In this document: one piece after another, positions 22,469 through 33,224 of the stretch
How positions within the stretch are numbered: the stretch's first letter is position 1
How the letters are laid out: the number at the start of each line of letters is the position of its first letter
Assembly: GCA_027604185.1 (NCBI GenBank)
Contig: JADGKB010000007.1
Span: 124,001 to 188,000 of the forward strand
Direction of reading: 5' to 3'
Length of the DNA: 64,000 nucleotides
DNA from: Boothiomyces macroporosus
Lineage: Eukaryota > Chytridiomycota > Chytridiomycetes > Rhizophydiales > Terramycetaceae
Notes under the pieces: model-generated
Seen by the model: the letters and a program-made list of their open reading frames with translations, nothing else
The model's database searches: none
What the model was told of the DNA's origin: nothing
Translations under genes and position numbers: made by a program

Positions 22469-24010
22469 ATGGGGTCACAGGTATTCAAAAAAGAAGTTGA
22501 AATGAATGCAGCCACCGTAGCAGTATTTGGGCTACTCTTAGTTTTACCTGTTTGTGTTGCATCCATTCATTCAATGGCTCTTCCTGATATAAATCTATGG
22601 TGCCAAGGATCCCGAGGTGGTACAAAATTAGCCACATGCAATCTGCGAGTCCTAAACTGGTCATCAAAGCTTTTTTCCTTGATGAGTTTCAACGGAAGAG
22701 ACTATGTTGCATATACCACACCATCAGCAATTATAATCGGAATTGGTCTCCATTCGCTATTCAGTGCAGCAATCATGATTGTCAATGTCGAAAACAAAAA
22801 GACTCCAGTATGGAGAGTATCCCTCCTATCATTCCTTCTATTAACATTATTCATGGGCCTTCAGTTTCACATTGTAGATTTTTTCACATCGCCATATTTA
22901 ACACCTAATGGATACTTTGACTATGTGTTTTGTGCAGGTTACGTTACAAACATTTTGCTTACAATTTCAATTGCAGCGCTACTGTTGATGAGAGTCAAGA
23001 TTTTTTATTCTGAAAGAAAGTCCCTTTATTATGGAATGATTGCGTTGGGAATGTTGGTTATCATGCTGAAGGGACTTGGAGATTTTTTAGGGATTTATGT
23101 GTCTTATCAAACTGGAGTGGGAATGTATGCCAGTCCTTTTGATCATCCATATTATTCTGATATTGCGTTGGTAATGGCGATTGCAACTGCTTTTGAAGCC
23201 ATCTTCTCTGCACTAGGTTCCTACCTATTCATTTCATTTTTGCTTTCCGCATCGCACAGCGACTCTGCCATAGATAAAGTGCGAATGGTCAAGGAAGAGG
23301 TTATTAGTTTGACGATTATCATGATTTCTCAATTATTCATGACTGTGCTGGCAATTTGGGTCAAATTTGATGATAACTACATTAGCCATGTTGCGTTTTG
23401 TAATATTTAACTAATCATAGTCATGCCTTCCTTTGTTTATGCTTTGGAATTAAAGACGTTCTTGGCGCTATCTTACTACTCTGCCAAAAAGATTATCAGT
23501 GCCCAAAAGACTTCTACCAGAATGCCTGGTGTCACTTATTCTACGTCAGATACTGAAAAGCGGTTTCCAAGCGCCATCAACCAATCCCAGTACTCGAATG
23601 CAGCCGCCAAGCAATATTCTGAATTTACTTCTTACAATGCACCAAAGTCTGCTGCTGAAAGATGGGATCCTAGCAAACTGGAGCATGTCGACTCTGTTAA
23701 AAGCTCGTTTGACCATCAAGAAAAGACTTTTGATAGTCAGAATGAACAAGATGAATATGACAACAGCAGCGCTGTAGCTACTACTATTGAGCAGTATCCA
23801 AGGGAAGTAAAACCCACCGCACTGATGATGGGGTTGAATGGAAGAAACTTTGGATATGGGCCAGGATATATGGTTGGAGACAGAGAAGAGGCAGTAGAAA
23901 GGAAAATAAGCGTTTCCAGACCAACGTCCCCAACCAGAACCGATTCCAAAAAATCAAACAAGTTTTTCCCAGCAAGACCAGAAAGACCAATGAGTCCTTT
24001 GCATGAATAA
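22469..24010 (+). CDS. Seven-transmembrane protein with long cytosolic tail
   Basis: Two exons (22469-23399, 23421-24010; 21-nt intron) give 506 residues. Hydrophobic segments include VAVFGLLLVLPVCVASIH, IIIGIGLHSLFSAAIMIV, LLSFLLLTLFMGLQFHIV, ILLTISIAALLLM, MIALGMLVIMLKGLGDFLG, VMAIATAFEAIFSALGSYLF and ISLTIIMISQLFMTVLAIW, so about seven helices after or including a signal anchor. A tail of about 170 residues follows, rich in Ser, Tyr, Lys and Pro with SP sites (SRPTSPTRTDS, ERPMSPL) that could be phosphorylated. I do not recognise the family; receptor-like topology is an inference. ATG 22502 is an alternative start. The stop TAA sits inside an AATAAA hexamer. Confidence 0.75.
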
Positions 24011-24279
24011 AATATAAAATATTTGATGGAAATTTCATAATCTCGGGGTGTCAGCCTCAAACGGCCAAAAGTGCACCGCAAAAATATTTTTTTGAGATAG
24101 AGAGATAGGAGAGTGCCAATCCATCCGTCGAGTACCTGTTCGTGGTATACTGATTTCCGAAATCGCACGTAGCTGTTTCAAGGTGAAACATTTACTTTTC
24201 AAAACGATATCCCTTGCCACAACAGCATGAGGCGTCCATATAAAAGCCCAGACCAGTGTTTCCTTTTCAAACGATCTGA

Positions 24280-25325
24280 ATGAGCAGAATTCTAAAGGGA
24301 AGAAAAAACAATAGCGTCCCCCTCAATCTCATGGTCGCTGGACACTCTAGAACAGGAAAGACTGATTTTATATACACTCTCTTTGAAACTCTAAGTGTGC
24401 AAAAAGTAATTCCTGAAGACGAAAATCAAGAAACAGCTGAAATGTTTCCGCTTGATGTAACTGTCCCAACACCATCTCCAGTCAGAATAGAGTGCAGCGA
24501 CCCATACAACTCGACCAAAATTTTGTTGCGATTTATTGATACTCCAGGACTTGATATTCCCAACGGCATTCATAGAGCTCCTCCTTCCAGCATTCCTGGG
24601 CTAGAATATGCTGCCAACCAATATGCTGATTCGTTGGTCGGGTATATCGAGCAACAATTCCAAGCTACACTTGAACAAGAATCCAAAGTCCGTCGTAATC
24701 CAAAGTCACCTGATTTTCAGGTACATGCTTGCTTGTATTTACTTAATCCGGATGTGATTCTCGCTTCTAAAGGTTTGACTATCATGGACAAGGTTGTGCT
24801 TGAACAATTGACTGAAAAGGTTAATGTAATCCCTTGCTTGGCTAAATCGGTACGATATTTCTAATGTAGGATTTGATTACTGTCAGAGATTTGCAGCTTA
24901 TTAAAGGTTACATTCGAAACGACTTGGGCAATCTCGCTATTTATTCCTTCCCAGAAGAAGATTTGGAAGAAGATGAAGTTTATCTACAATCCATGATTCC
25001 GTTCTGTATGGTGAACTCTGAAGAATTGTATAGCGAAGCGGGATCAAAGAGGGCTATGGGAATCGTTGTTGATGGAAAGAAAGTTCTAGGAAGAGAATAC
25101 CTTTGGGGAACAATTGAAGTGGAAAACCCAAAGCACTGCGATTTCGATGCATTGAAAACTGCCCTGCTCGGCACACATTTAGAAGATTTGAGATTGTCCA
25201 CTAGAGAAGAATTCTATGAAAAATGGAGAACTGAAAGCTTGACAAAGTCACGTAGCTCCCTTTTGCTACCAGCTGACTTGAAGACAAAGATGGAACTGGT
25301 AACTTTGGAAACCGTAGAAGAGTAG
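24280..25325 (+). CDS. Divergent septin
   Basis: Two exons (24280-24849, 24870-25325; 20-nt intron) give 341 residues. GTPase motifs: G1 AGHSRTGKT, G3 IDTPGLD, G4 AKSD (septins usually have AKAD), and the septin-type segments HACLYLLNPDVILASKGLTIMDKVVLEQL, VNVIPCLAKSDLIT and GREYLWGTIEVENPKHCDFDALKTALLGTHLEDL, which is the septin unique element. Septins form filaments at the cell cortex and division site. G1 has Arg where many septins have Gly, and there is no long C-terminal coiled coil, so it resembles the more divergent fungal septins. It is single-copy in this window. Confidence 0.9.
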
Positions 25326-25782
25326 GTTATTGAATGTCTAATATACAAAGATTATTGAAGTTTTGTTTTGATTACCTTGAGGATCTGGCAAACTTCTGCC
25401 ATGGCAGATTTAGGCAGTTGTTGTGTATTTCACTGATTACTTGAACATGCTTTGACTTTCTTGTTTGGTCAACTGAGCATTACAGCGGTAGACACCTGAA
25501 AAGTCGCCTTTACTTTTACTACGATTGACCGCACCAGTGGACATGACAGTTAGAGTGACCCAAAACTTCAAACTAGAGCCGTGAATATCTAGAGCATGAA
25601 AACAAGCGGGAAAATCAATCAGACCAAAGGATACATACACCTTTATAATCAAAGGTTGGTCTATTAACCTCAATCTGATCACACCAGTTTCTTTTTAGTC
25701 GCGTGATGGCTCTACCTGAAAAAAATACCATTGACATCAAGCGTGTATAAATTGATTGCAATCTATTACACTAATCTTCAAG
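25326..25782. other. Intergenic region before GH7 gene
   Basis: This 457-bp stretch contains an 81-codon minus-strand frame (25437-25682) with no recognised similarity, and close to the right end the GH7 core promoter. I see no convincing gene. Confidence 0.4.
25746..25753 (+). promoter_or_regulatory. TATA box of the GH7 cellulase gene
   Basis: TATAAATT lies 30-37 nt before ATG 25783, the same spacing as in other secreted-protein genes of the window, implying a leader of only a few nucleotides. Confidence 0.5.
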
Positions 25783-27394
25783 ATGTATACAAAGATTCTT
25801 TACGCTGCTTTGACCAAGCTTGTCGCTGCTGACTGCTCAGCTCTTTATGCTCAATGGTAACACATCTTTAATATAGTGGGGGACAAGGCTGGAATGGGCC
25901 AACCTGTTGTGTTGCTGGCTCGTATTGTTCCGCTCAAAACCAATATTATTCTCAATGTATTGCTGGAAATAGCCCAAATCCACCACCTTCAGTTCAGCCC
26001 CCATCACCCACTCAGAACCCTACTCAACCCGTTGATCCTACTTGCACTGTAACCAACGTGGTTGCCAGTACCATCGTAGTTACTTCAACTGCACCTGTTG
26101 GTCCTCCTCCGTCTAGTACAATTTATCCCCCACCTCCCCCAACGCCAAGTGGTATTCCAATTGGCCCTGGAACGGTAACTCCCAACTATCTGCCACCATT
26201 CCCTATAACAATAAATGGAAAAAAGGCTGCTACATCCTTGACTATTGATGCAAATTGGAGGTGGATTCATACAAAGACTGGATACACTAATTGCTATGAT
26301 AACGGTTGGAGTCAAACGCTTTGTCCAGATGCAGCAACTTGTGCTCAGAACTGTGTTTTGGAAGGTGTTAGCCAATCTCAATGGCAAGGAACTTACGGCG
26401 TAACGGTGCAAGGAAACCAAGCTAAACTCGGTCTTGTAACAGGTAGTAACATTGGTTCCAGATTATACTTGTTAGATCCATCAAGCAACTCTTACCAAGG
26501 GTTTTTGTTAAAAAATCGAGAATTCTCCTTCACTGTTGACACTTCTACCCTCGGCTGCGGGATCAATGGAGCTCTTTACTTTGTTCAAATGCAACTCAGC
26601 AACTCCAATCCCGCTGCTGCTGGACCCGCATTTGGAACTGGCTATGGCGATGCGCAGTGCCCAACTGACATCAAGTACGTGAACGGCACTCCAAATGTTG
26701 GTAAAACACCAATTCAGGTCTGCTCTCCAGAAATGGATATCTGGGAAGCTAATAGTGTATGCCATGCTATGACTCCCCACGCGTGCAAATATTCTGGTGT
26801 GAACGTTTGTAAAGATGATGTTGATTGTGGAAACGGTGCAAACAGGCCAAGTGGACAATGTGACAAGGACGGTGCAGACTATAACCCGTACAGAGTTGGA
26901 GATACCACCTACTATGGTGTTGGAAAGACAATTGACACCTCCAAACCAATGACTGTCATTACGCAGTTCATCACCAATGACGGCACTGATCATGGCGATC
27001 TAGTCCAAATTAACAGAATCTTCAAGCAAAACGGAGTAACCATCAAGGGCTACAATATAACTGATGCGAGTGCAAATGCTAGAAAAGCAGAGTTTGGGGA
27101 GCCAAACGTCTTCAAGGCACTAGGAGGATTGAAAAAAATGGGTGATTTACTTGAAACTCCTATGGTGCTTGTAATGTCTGTTTGGGGTGATACTGCTTTT
27201 AATATGGAGTGGTTAGATTCCGTATATCCAGAAGGTTCAACAAAACCTGGGTCCATTCGCGGGAGCTGCCCTGCAGGCACGTATCAGCAGTCTATCAACG
27301 CTAACCAAAACTCTTGGGTGCAATATAGCGATGTCCAAGTAAGAGTTCCTACTAACAATAGCTTGGCCCTATCACTACCGATGCTCAACTATAG
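25783..27394 (+). CDS. Secreted GH7 cellobiohydrolase with N-terminal CBM1
   Basis: Three exons (25783-25856, 25877-27338, 27362-27394; introns 20 and 23 nt) give 522 residues. After a signal peptide (MYTKILYAALTKLVAA) comes a fungal-type cellulose-binding CBM1 (QCGGQGWNGPTCC, then CSAQNQYYSQC), then a Pro/Thr/Ser linker and a GH7 catalytic domain. The catalytic motif EMDIWEAN holds the nucleophile and acid/base Glu residues; NCYDNGW, GCGINGALYFVQM, GYGDAQCP and the end of the domain (SDVQLGPI) fit the family. It would cleave crystalline cellulose processively outside the cell, as expected for an organism attacking cellulosic walls. CBM1 is N-terminal, whereas ascomycete and basidiomycete Cel7 enzymes usually carry it at the C-terminus. 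The last exon is only 33 nt. Confidence 0.95.
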
Positions 27395-27452
27395 AATGCC
27401 ATGACAATAAAATTTGTAGTTCAGTGATTTCCTGATTTTTCCAACTGTCAAT

Positions 27453-27550
27453 GTTGGTTTTAAACCCCCACTCTTAATTTGGGGTTGCTGACCTGGGGTG
27501 CTCGGTATGAAGCAATGGTCATACCGCACAACAGCAATCGTGCAACCAAC
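27453..27550. other. Nested inverted repeats, possible structured RNA or 3' element
   Basis: Within the 308-bp convergent gap a 98-nt segment shows an outer 7-bp pair (GTTGGTT at 27453 with AACCAAC at 27544) enclosing three small hairpins: AACCCC/GGGGTT, GGTATGA/TCATACC and GCAC/GTGC. Together they could fold as a four-way junction. It is not a tRNA, since arms and loops do not fit. It may be a terminator or processing element of the GH7 gene, or chance. Confidence 0.3.
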
Positions 27551-27702
27551 TGAAAAAGGGACCTAGCAACTAACCCACAGACCCAAGTGACCAATTCAGC
27601 CTATTTGATACAAGTGCTCAAGATGGAAAAAGTAAAAAACAAATCTTTCAATTAGAACTCCATATATTATGGTAAAAAGGAAATTAAAATACAGGTGTTG
27701 GC

Positions 27703-29235
27703 TTAGTGATGACTGTTGTCAAAGGCCTGGTTAAAGTGAGGAGGAGATACATTCCCTTGTTGGAAAGCAGTTTGAGGAGGAGAAATTTGCCCATTCTGTT
27801 GACTGTATGCCATGTTCTGAGTTCCAAATTTAGAAAAGTCCATGGCCAAAGTGTTCATTGTAGGGTCAGCGCTGCGAGGTGGATACAATGGAGATACTAA
27901 AGAAGCACTGAATCTCCTATCGTCAGGCTTGGAAGTGTATTCCATAAATTGCGGTTGAGCAGTGTGAGGCTGAGTGTGGTAAACATTAAACTCCGTATTA
28001 ATTCTTGGTGGTTGTGGTCTTGTTCTAGAGGGGACCTTTGAAAACTGTTCTTGATTATAGACACGATTGTAGGGTATATTCATATCATTTTGACGCAAGT
28101 TGTTCAATTGAAAGTCGTTGGAAATGCTGCTTGGCAATGAGCTAGAAATCTGAAAGTTTTGGCTTTGATCTGGGCCAATCAGCAAATGACTCAAATCATT
28201 AATGTTCAAGTTTTCATTTTCAGTGTGCGGAATGTTTTCCTTTCCTGTAGACAAGAGCATTTGGCTGTGGTTTTCTTCGGGAGATCGAGAGTTGTTTCGA
28301 TAGCTGTGATCAGGTAGCAACCCAGAATACAAGGCTGTAGAGTCTTGAGAAAGCGTTCGGTGGGAAGAAGAGATCTGATCAGTCTCCCTGCTTTCATAAA
28401 TTGAGCCCAAGTTCATTGGAGCGTTGGAATACTCTTGCTGCTTCATCTCGAAGCTTTCAGTATCAACCTTGACAGGATAGTAGTTTTGGCGCGAGTTGTA
28501 GTTGTTGTACGGTGGGATGTACGACCTGAAGCCACCAGTCAAGTCTTGTGGAGGAGAGTGACGTGGTGTGCTGTCAGGAGTGATTTGTGGAGTTGGAAGA
28601 TCAGCTCTTTTATATTCGGAATATTCATTAGTTTGTACATTATTTGCAGGTTTGAATCCTTGATTGGTAGTTTGTGAATTATGTACAGTCCTTTCGTGCT
28701 CGTTCAACAATTTTCTGGTCGCAAAATGTTCTTGGCAAGGGCGGAAAGAACAAGGGAAAGGGAAAGCAAAATGATGAGTACGACGATGGCGGGCTAATGA
28801 TGAAGTCTATCCATTAGCAAATTATTACATCATTAAACGCTTTTGTGCATCCTTCAAACGGACAGAGGTTTGGTTTCTCTCCAGTGTGAGTTCTAGGAAT
28901 AAGAACGATTCTTACCGGTAGTGAATCTTTACAGCGGATCTTTGCATGAAAGCTTTTCCGCAGTCTGGCCAGACACACTTGAAAGGCCGATCATTCAAGT
29001 GAATGCGAAGGTGTCTAGTTACATCAGTCTTTCGCATAAAGTGTTTCCCGCAGCCCGACCATGGACAAGGAAACTTGCGTTCTGGTCTACCGTCGTTATG
29101 TACTTCCTTGTGCGACTGATCTATGCCGTCTTGGTTCATTGGAAAATGACTTGAAAAGTTTCTTGTCTTTTTAACCGATTTGTTTGGGTGGCACTTTTTT
29201 GGGGGGTCAATCAATTTTTTCAAGAGAACCTGCAT
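27703..29235 (-). CDS. C2H2 zinc-finger transcription factor
   Basis: Three exons (29235-28916, 28892-28829, 28806-27703; introns 23 and 22 nt) give 495 residues. Four consecutive C2H2 fingers occupy about residues 45-160: FPCPWSGCGKHFMRKTDVTRHLRIH, FKCVWPDCGKAFMQRSAVKIHYRTH, NLCPFEGCTKAFNDTSSLARHRRTH and a looser fourth (PCSFRPCQEHFATRKLLNEHERTVH), with TGEKP-like linkers. The rest is disordered, rich in Asn, Gln, Ser, Pro and Tyr, as in fungal activator domains. The two introns fall inside the finger region. The start may be ATG 29139 instead. The long upstream region suggests complex control. Targets cannot be told from sequence. Confidence 0.88.
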
Positions 29236-30479
29236 GGAAAAAGGTCTATTTGGATATTTTAGGAAGACAAATATGTAACTGCACCAGATAATAAATGAAA
29301 AGAGCGGGCTAGACAAAGGGGAGAAGGTGGGAACAGACGAATAGCTGCCTGTAGGCTTCAGTATCGTGAAGCTGGATGATGGTAGCTACCATCAGCCTCT
29401 GGATTTTTAGACCCATCAAAGTGGGGCTTGTAAAAAGTGGCGCATAATTCCTCACCTATGGTTACACAATGAGCAAATTTGAAGGGAAAATTATATTAAA
29501 ATCAAATAAATCCCTACCAACTGTTAGATCTCAAAACAAAAGTTGAGCAGAAAAAATTTCCGCATCTAACGCTGCAAGTTTTTCCATGATGGCGGTTCAT
29601 CTCCAGCTTGCATGAATGATTCAGACCTCATGTTACACTCGCGCGCAATTCAAGGGGTCCCCACACGTTCAGCGCGATACAAACGAAAAAAAATAGTATT
29701 TATAAATCGCTGCACTGTTGAAAGGCGGATTAATTTGATTCCAACAATTAGAGCAGTTCGGTTTCTTTTCAGCACTGGTTCTCTTTCCGTAATAAAATTG
29801 TTTTGATATTAAATTTGCCTTTTTGAGCGGGTGGCTCACCCTTGCTCTTCCTTTAGATCATTAAATTGGAAAGGCAACTGGGGATGGAGATTAGGGAAGT
29901 TTTTACAAGCACCGCAGTCTAACTTGTTCCGAAAACTGCCAATCAGTTATTCCAGTGTAGCATTTTATCTTTTAATTTTTTGTGCTGTGCCTTCATCGCC
30001 ATGACTTCATAAAGCAGTTGAGCGGGCCACTCCCGAAGGCTGGCGAATTTGCAAATCCAAAGAATAATCTGCAAGCCTCAATTACAAAGGGAAAAAATTT
30101 CTAAAACAGGACATGGCTCATGTTGCCTTATTCACCAAAAGGCAATAGCTTATCCTGACTGATAAAAGTGCTATCACTGAAATACCCTGCCGACTGATCA
30201 ATGCATTTTGGTCTGGAGACAGTGCTTCACAAAAACAGACCATAGTCAAAACAGTGTAAATCAGAGTCATTCTGATTTGGCTTCAATGCTTGGCTCACAA
30301 TGATTGCTAATGTGTAATCGGAGCCGAGCTATCGATCAAACCGATTTTTAAACAAAATGATAGACTTTGCTGCAAGGTATATTTATACATGTACTTGCAT
30401 TTTGAAAACAGTTGGTGCGATAGTTTTGAAAGCAGGATCTGGAAGAAAATAATGCGGATCAACGTGGTTTATTTGATAC
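29236..30479. other. 1.24-kb intergenic region, probable promoter of the zinc-finger gene
   Basis: This is the longest gap in the window, between the 5' end of the C2H2 gene and the 3' end of the copper transporter gene, both on the minus strand. No ORF shows family resemblance (a 64-codon plus-strand frame at 29612-29806 looks random) and no tRNA or rRNA was seen. Long upstream regions are typical of regulators. Confidence 0.5.
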
Positions 30480-31526
30480 TTAATGGCAATCCACTTTGGT
30501 GATCTCTTGAGTGTCAAAGTCTTCATGGAATCTACTTACTGAAAGTTTGTACATTGGAGCGAAAACAAATGAACCAGCTCCATATCCAACTACCACAGCA
30601 AAGAATAGGCCAACATTGAAAGTCATTACTACCAGCATGAGAATATAGCTGAGAGTAACAGCTACAAACCTGATGAACCCACGAACGAATGCTACTTTAA
30701 CGCCTTTGAAACCAGCTGAAAGCCCTGCTACATGAGTCCAAATACGGGCGTTAGACTTTGTAGCAACATCGTTTGCCCAGACTCTTTCTAAAAGTGCTAA
30801 TCCAACATGAAGTGCCTCATGGAGCATTGCTGCGATAAAAGTTACGATCCAAACTAATGCATAATCTCCATTGTTTCTTGGCACCCAGTTTTGAAACAAA
30901 ATGTAGTCTGTAATTCCTCCATGGAAAAACATTTGCATCGTTGGAGCATTAGTAGAAGATCCAGCGCTGCACCAAGAAAGAGTAGGGGCAGCTTTGCACA
31001 TAGTATTGTATGATGCGCACTGGCTCATTGTTGGCATGGTTTGACAAAGTTGAACATAGGTTGACATTATATCGCAATCAACGTATCCATCAGTCTCAGA
31101 TTTGATCTGGCAGTTTTGACATCCATCCATGTTCATTTGTTTGCAGATATCATACACCAACTTTACTGCATCTGAGGTGCTTGGCAGACCAGCAAGTGGA
31201 GTGGAAGAAACGCACTGTTTGTTTACTGAGGTAGATGGTGTGCTACCACACTGGCTGGCAAAGTCTTTACATTCAGACATTCCTGGCATATCCAGGCAGA
31301 GTGAAGTATATAGTGAAAATGCTGAGCAGTAAGATGCGCTGTTTGACGTTGATTGACAGTTTGTTGACAGAGAGCAACCAACCATTTTTGGCATTTCGGT
31401 GCATAGCTGAGAAGATAGGCTTGTTGCGTTTGAATCTGGAAGGGTGAATGATGCGCAACTAGTATCTGTTGCATTGGTGGGACATGCAGAAAATCCTGTT
31501 GCAAAAAGAAGGTTCAAAAAGAGCAT
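30480..31526 (-). CDS. Ctr-family copper transporter with Cys-rich ectodomain
   Basis: Intronless, 348 residues from ATG 31526, which starts a signal peptide (MLFLNLLFATGFSACP). About 170 lumenal or extracellular residues follow, with regularly spaced Cys and repeated units of the type C.EMPKMVGC, C.DMPGMSEC and C.TMPTMSQC. The Ctr domain then begins at MQMFFHGG and has three transmembrane segments: ALVWIVTFIAAMLHEALHVG, FVAVTLSYILMLVVMTFNVG and FFAVVVGYGAGSFVF, the last containing the GxxxG packing motif. Ctr trimers import Cu(I); Met-rich and Cys-rich extracellular repeats collect copper. Similar Cys/Met-rich N-termini occur in some fungal Ctr proteins. A TATA-like CATAAATA lies about 30 nt upstream. 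Expression is presumably copper-regulated, though I found no consensus site. Confidence 0.88.
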   Translation of the reverse strand: MLFLNLLFATGFSACPTNATDTSCASFTLPDSNATSLSSQLCTEMPKMVGCSLSTNCQSTSNSASYCSAFSLYTSLCLDMPGMSECKDFASQCGSTPSTSVNKQCVSSTPLAGLPSTSDAVKLVYDICKQMNMDGCQNCQIKSETDGYVDCDIMSTYVQLCQTMPTMSQCASYNTMCKAAPTLSWCSAGSSTNAPTMQMFFHGGITDYILFQNWVPRNNGDYALVWIVTFIAAMLHEALHVGLALLERVWANDVATKSNARIWTHVAGLSAGFKGVKVAFVRGFIRFVAVTLSYILMLVVMTFNVGLFFAVVVGYGAGSFVFAPMYKLSVSRFHEDFDTQEITKVDCH

Positions 31527-31991
31527 TTTTGAGTGCGGCTTTTTCGCCCAAGTATTTATGGGAAAAAGAGCAACGCCACCCACAATGTTGTTTTGTAAAC
31601 AACTTGTCGCTGAATGAAAAGGCCAAAGCAAGGCAAGTTCACGGGTTATCGCCTCTATTATGGCCAGGTATTCCTTGTTACTGGATTGGCTTATTGCGTC
31701 TAATTGAAAACATGGACGAAAGAGAAAATAAAAAGTGGGCCGCAGAAATGACGCAAGGCGGAGATTACAAGAAAGGCTGACTCAATATTAAACACGGATC
31801 AGAATAATCGTTTATGGCTCTATAGTGCTGGAATGTAAATTCCGTATTAGAAATTCTAGTTTGATTCCTATTCGCTTGAGTAATTATAGAGTTTGCTATC
31901 AAGACTCACTTCCCGTCCTCACTTATCGGTAGCGATCGCCTGTCTGACCAATCCAACGAGTCTTAAGTTCTCAAAACATCAAATTTTCACC

Positions 31992-33199
31992 ATGCAAAAA
32001 AAAGAAAAAACTACTTTAACCAACGAGGAAATTTCGAGATATTCTCGTCAACTATTACTACCTTGCATAGGGACTGCTGGCCAAGAAAAGATTTTAAAGT
32101 CGTCTGTTCTTGTTGTGGGTGCGGGTGGCCTAGGATCTCCGGTTCTACTTTACCTTGCTGCTGCCGGCATAGGCAAACTAGGGATTATAGACTATGACAA
32201 TCTTGAGACCAGTAATCTGCAAAGACAGATTGTTCATTCCGAAAAGAATGTCGGTACACCAAAAGTAGAATCCGCCAAATCAACAATTCAAAATCTGAAT
32301 TCAAATACTAAAGTTGAAACTTATAATTTATTAATCGACAAATCAAATGCGATGGATATTATAAAGGAGTATGATATAGTTGTGGATGCTACAGATAATG
32401 TTGCAACTCGTTATCTTTTAAATGATGCCAGTGTATTTTTAAAGAAACCGTTGGTATCTGCTGGTGCATTAAGAATGGATGGCCAATTAACAGTGTACAA
32501 TTATAATGGAGGTCCATGTTACAGATGTATATTCCCAACCCCTCCTCCAGCTGATACAGTAACCAATTGCAATGATGGAGGTGTTCTGGGAGTAATTACT
32601 GGAATAATGGGTTCAATCCAAGCGCTAGAAGTATTGAAAATAGTGACGGGAATAGAATCCTCCTATGTCCAAAAAATGTTGCTTTTTGATGGCCTCACTG
32701 GTTCCTTCAGACAAATCAAAATCAGGCCAAGAAATCCAAACTGTCCGGTTTGTGGTGATCACCCAACAATAACAGAATTAATAGACTATGTTCAGTTCTG
32801 TGGAGCAGGTGCTCACGATAAAACTCCAAATCTAAAAATACTAGATGACAAGGACCGCATAACTGTGCACGACTACAAAAGCATTCGTGATACTGAACAG
32901 CACCATGTATTATTAGATGTGCGAGAAACAGTTCAATTCAACATTTGTTCCTTGGATAACTCACTGCACATTCCATATGCCAATCTCCATAAACAGCTCG
33001 ACATTTTGAAAAAGGAGAATCCAAATGAACACCCAGGTACTATTGTATTTATATAGTTTACGTTGTATGCCGTAGAGGGAACGATTCTCAATTAGCTGTT
33101 AATTTCCTTAAAGAAAGCGGGATTGAAAATTGTTTTGATATTGTTGGAGGATTGGATGAATGGGCTGCAAAGATTGACCATGGGTTTCCAACATATTAA
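31992..33199 (+). CDS. UBA4: UBA4/MOCS3 E1-like adenylyltransferase and sulfurtransferase
   Basis: Two exons (31992-33036, 33057-33199; 20-nt intron) give 395 residues. The N-terminal ThiF/MoeB domain shows SRYSRQLLLPCIG, VLVVGAGGLGSP, DNLETSNLQRQIVH and the catalytic NCNDGGVLGVITG, plus zinc-binding CYRC and CPVC pairs. The C-terminal rhodanese domain has LLDVRE and the active-site loop VVCRRGNDSQLA, with GGLDEWA near the end. The protein activates and thiolates Urm1 for tRNA wobble uridine 2-thiolation, and in many species MOCS2A for molybdopterin. ATG 31992 is the first in-frame ATG. The stop is 25 nt from the stop of the convergent Gag-TPPP gene. Confidence 0.96.
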
Positions 33200-33224
33200 A
33201 GTAGCAAGCAATAAACTGTGTTTA

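Noticed and set aside
25437..25682. 81-codon minus-strand ORF as a gene
   Set aside because: No recognisable motif, no supporting splice sites, and it lies in the GH7 upstream region.
29612..29806. 64-codon plus-strand ORF in the long promoter region
   Set aside because: Composition looks random and no family resemblance.
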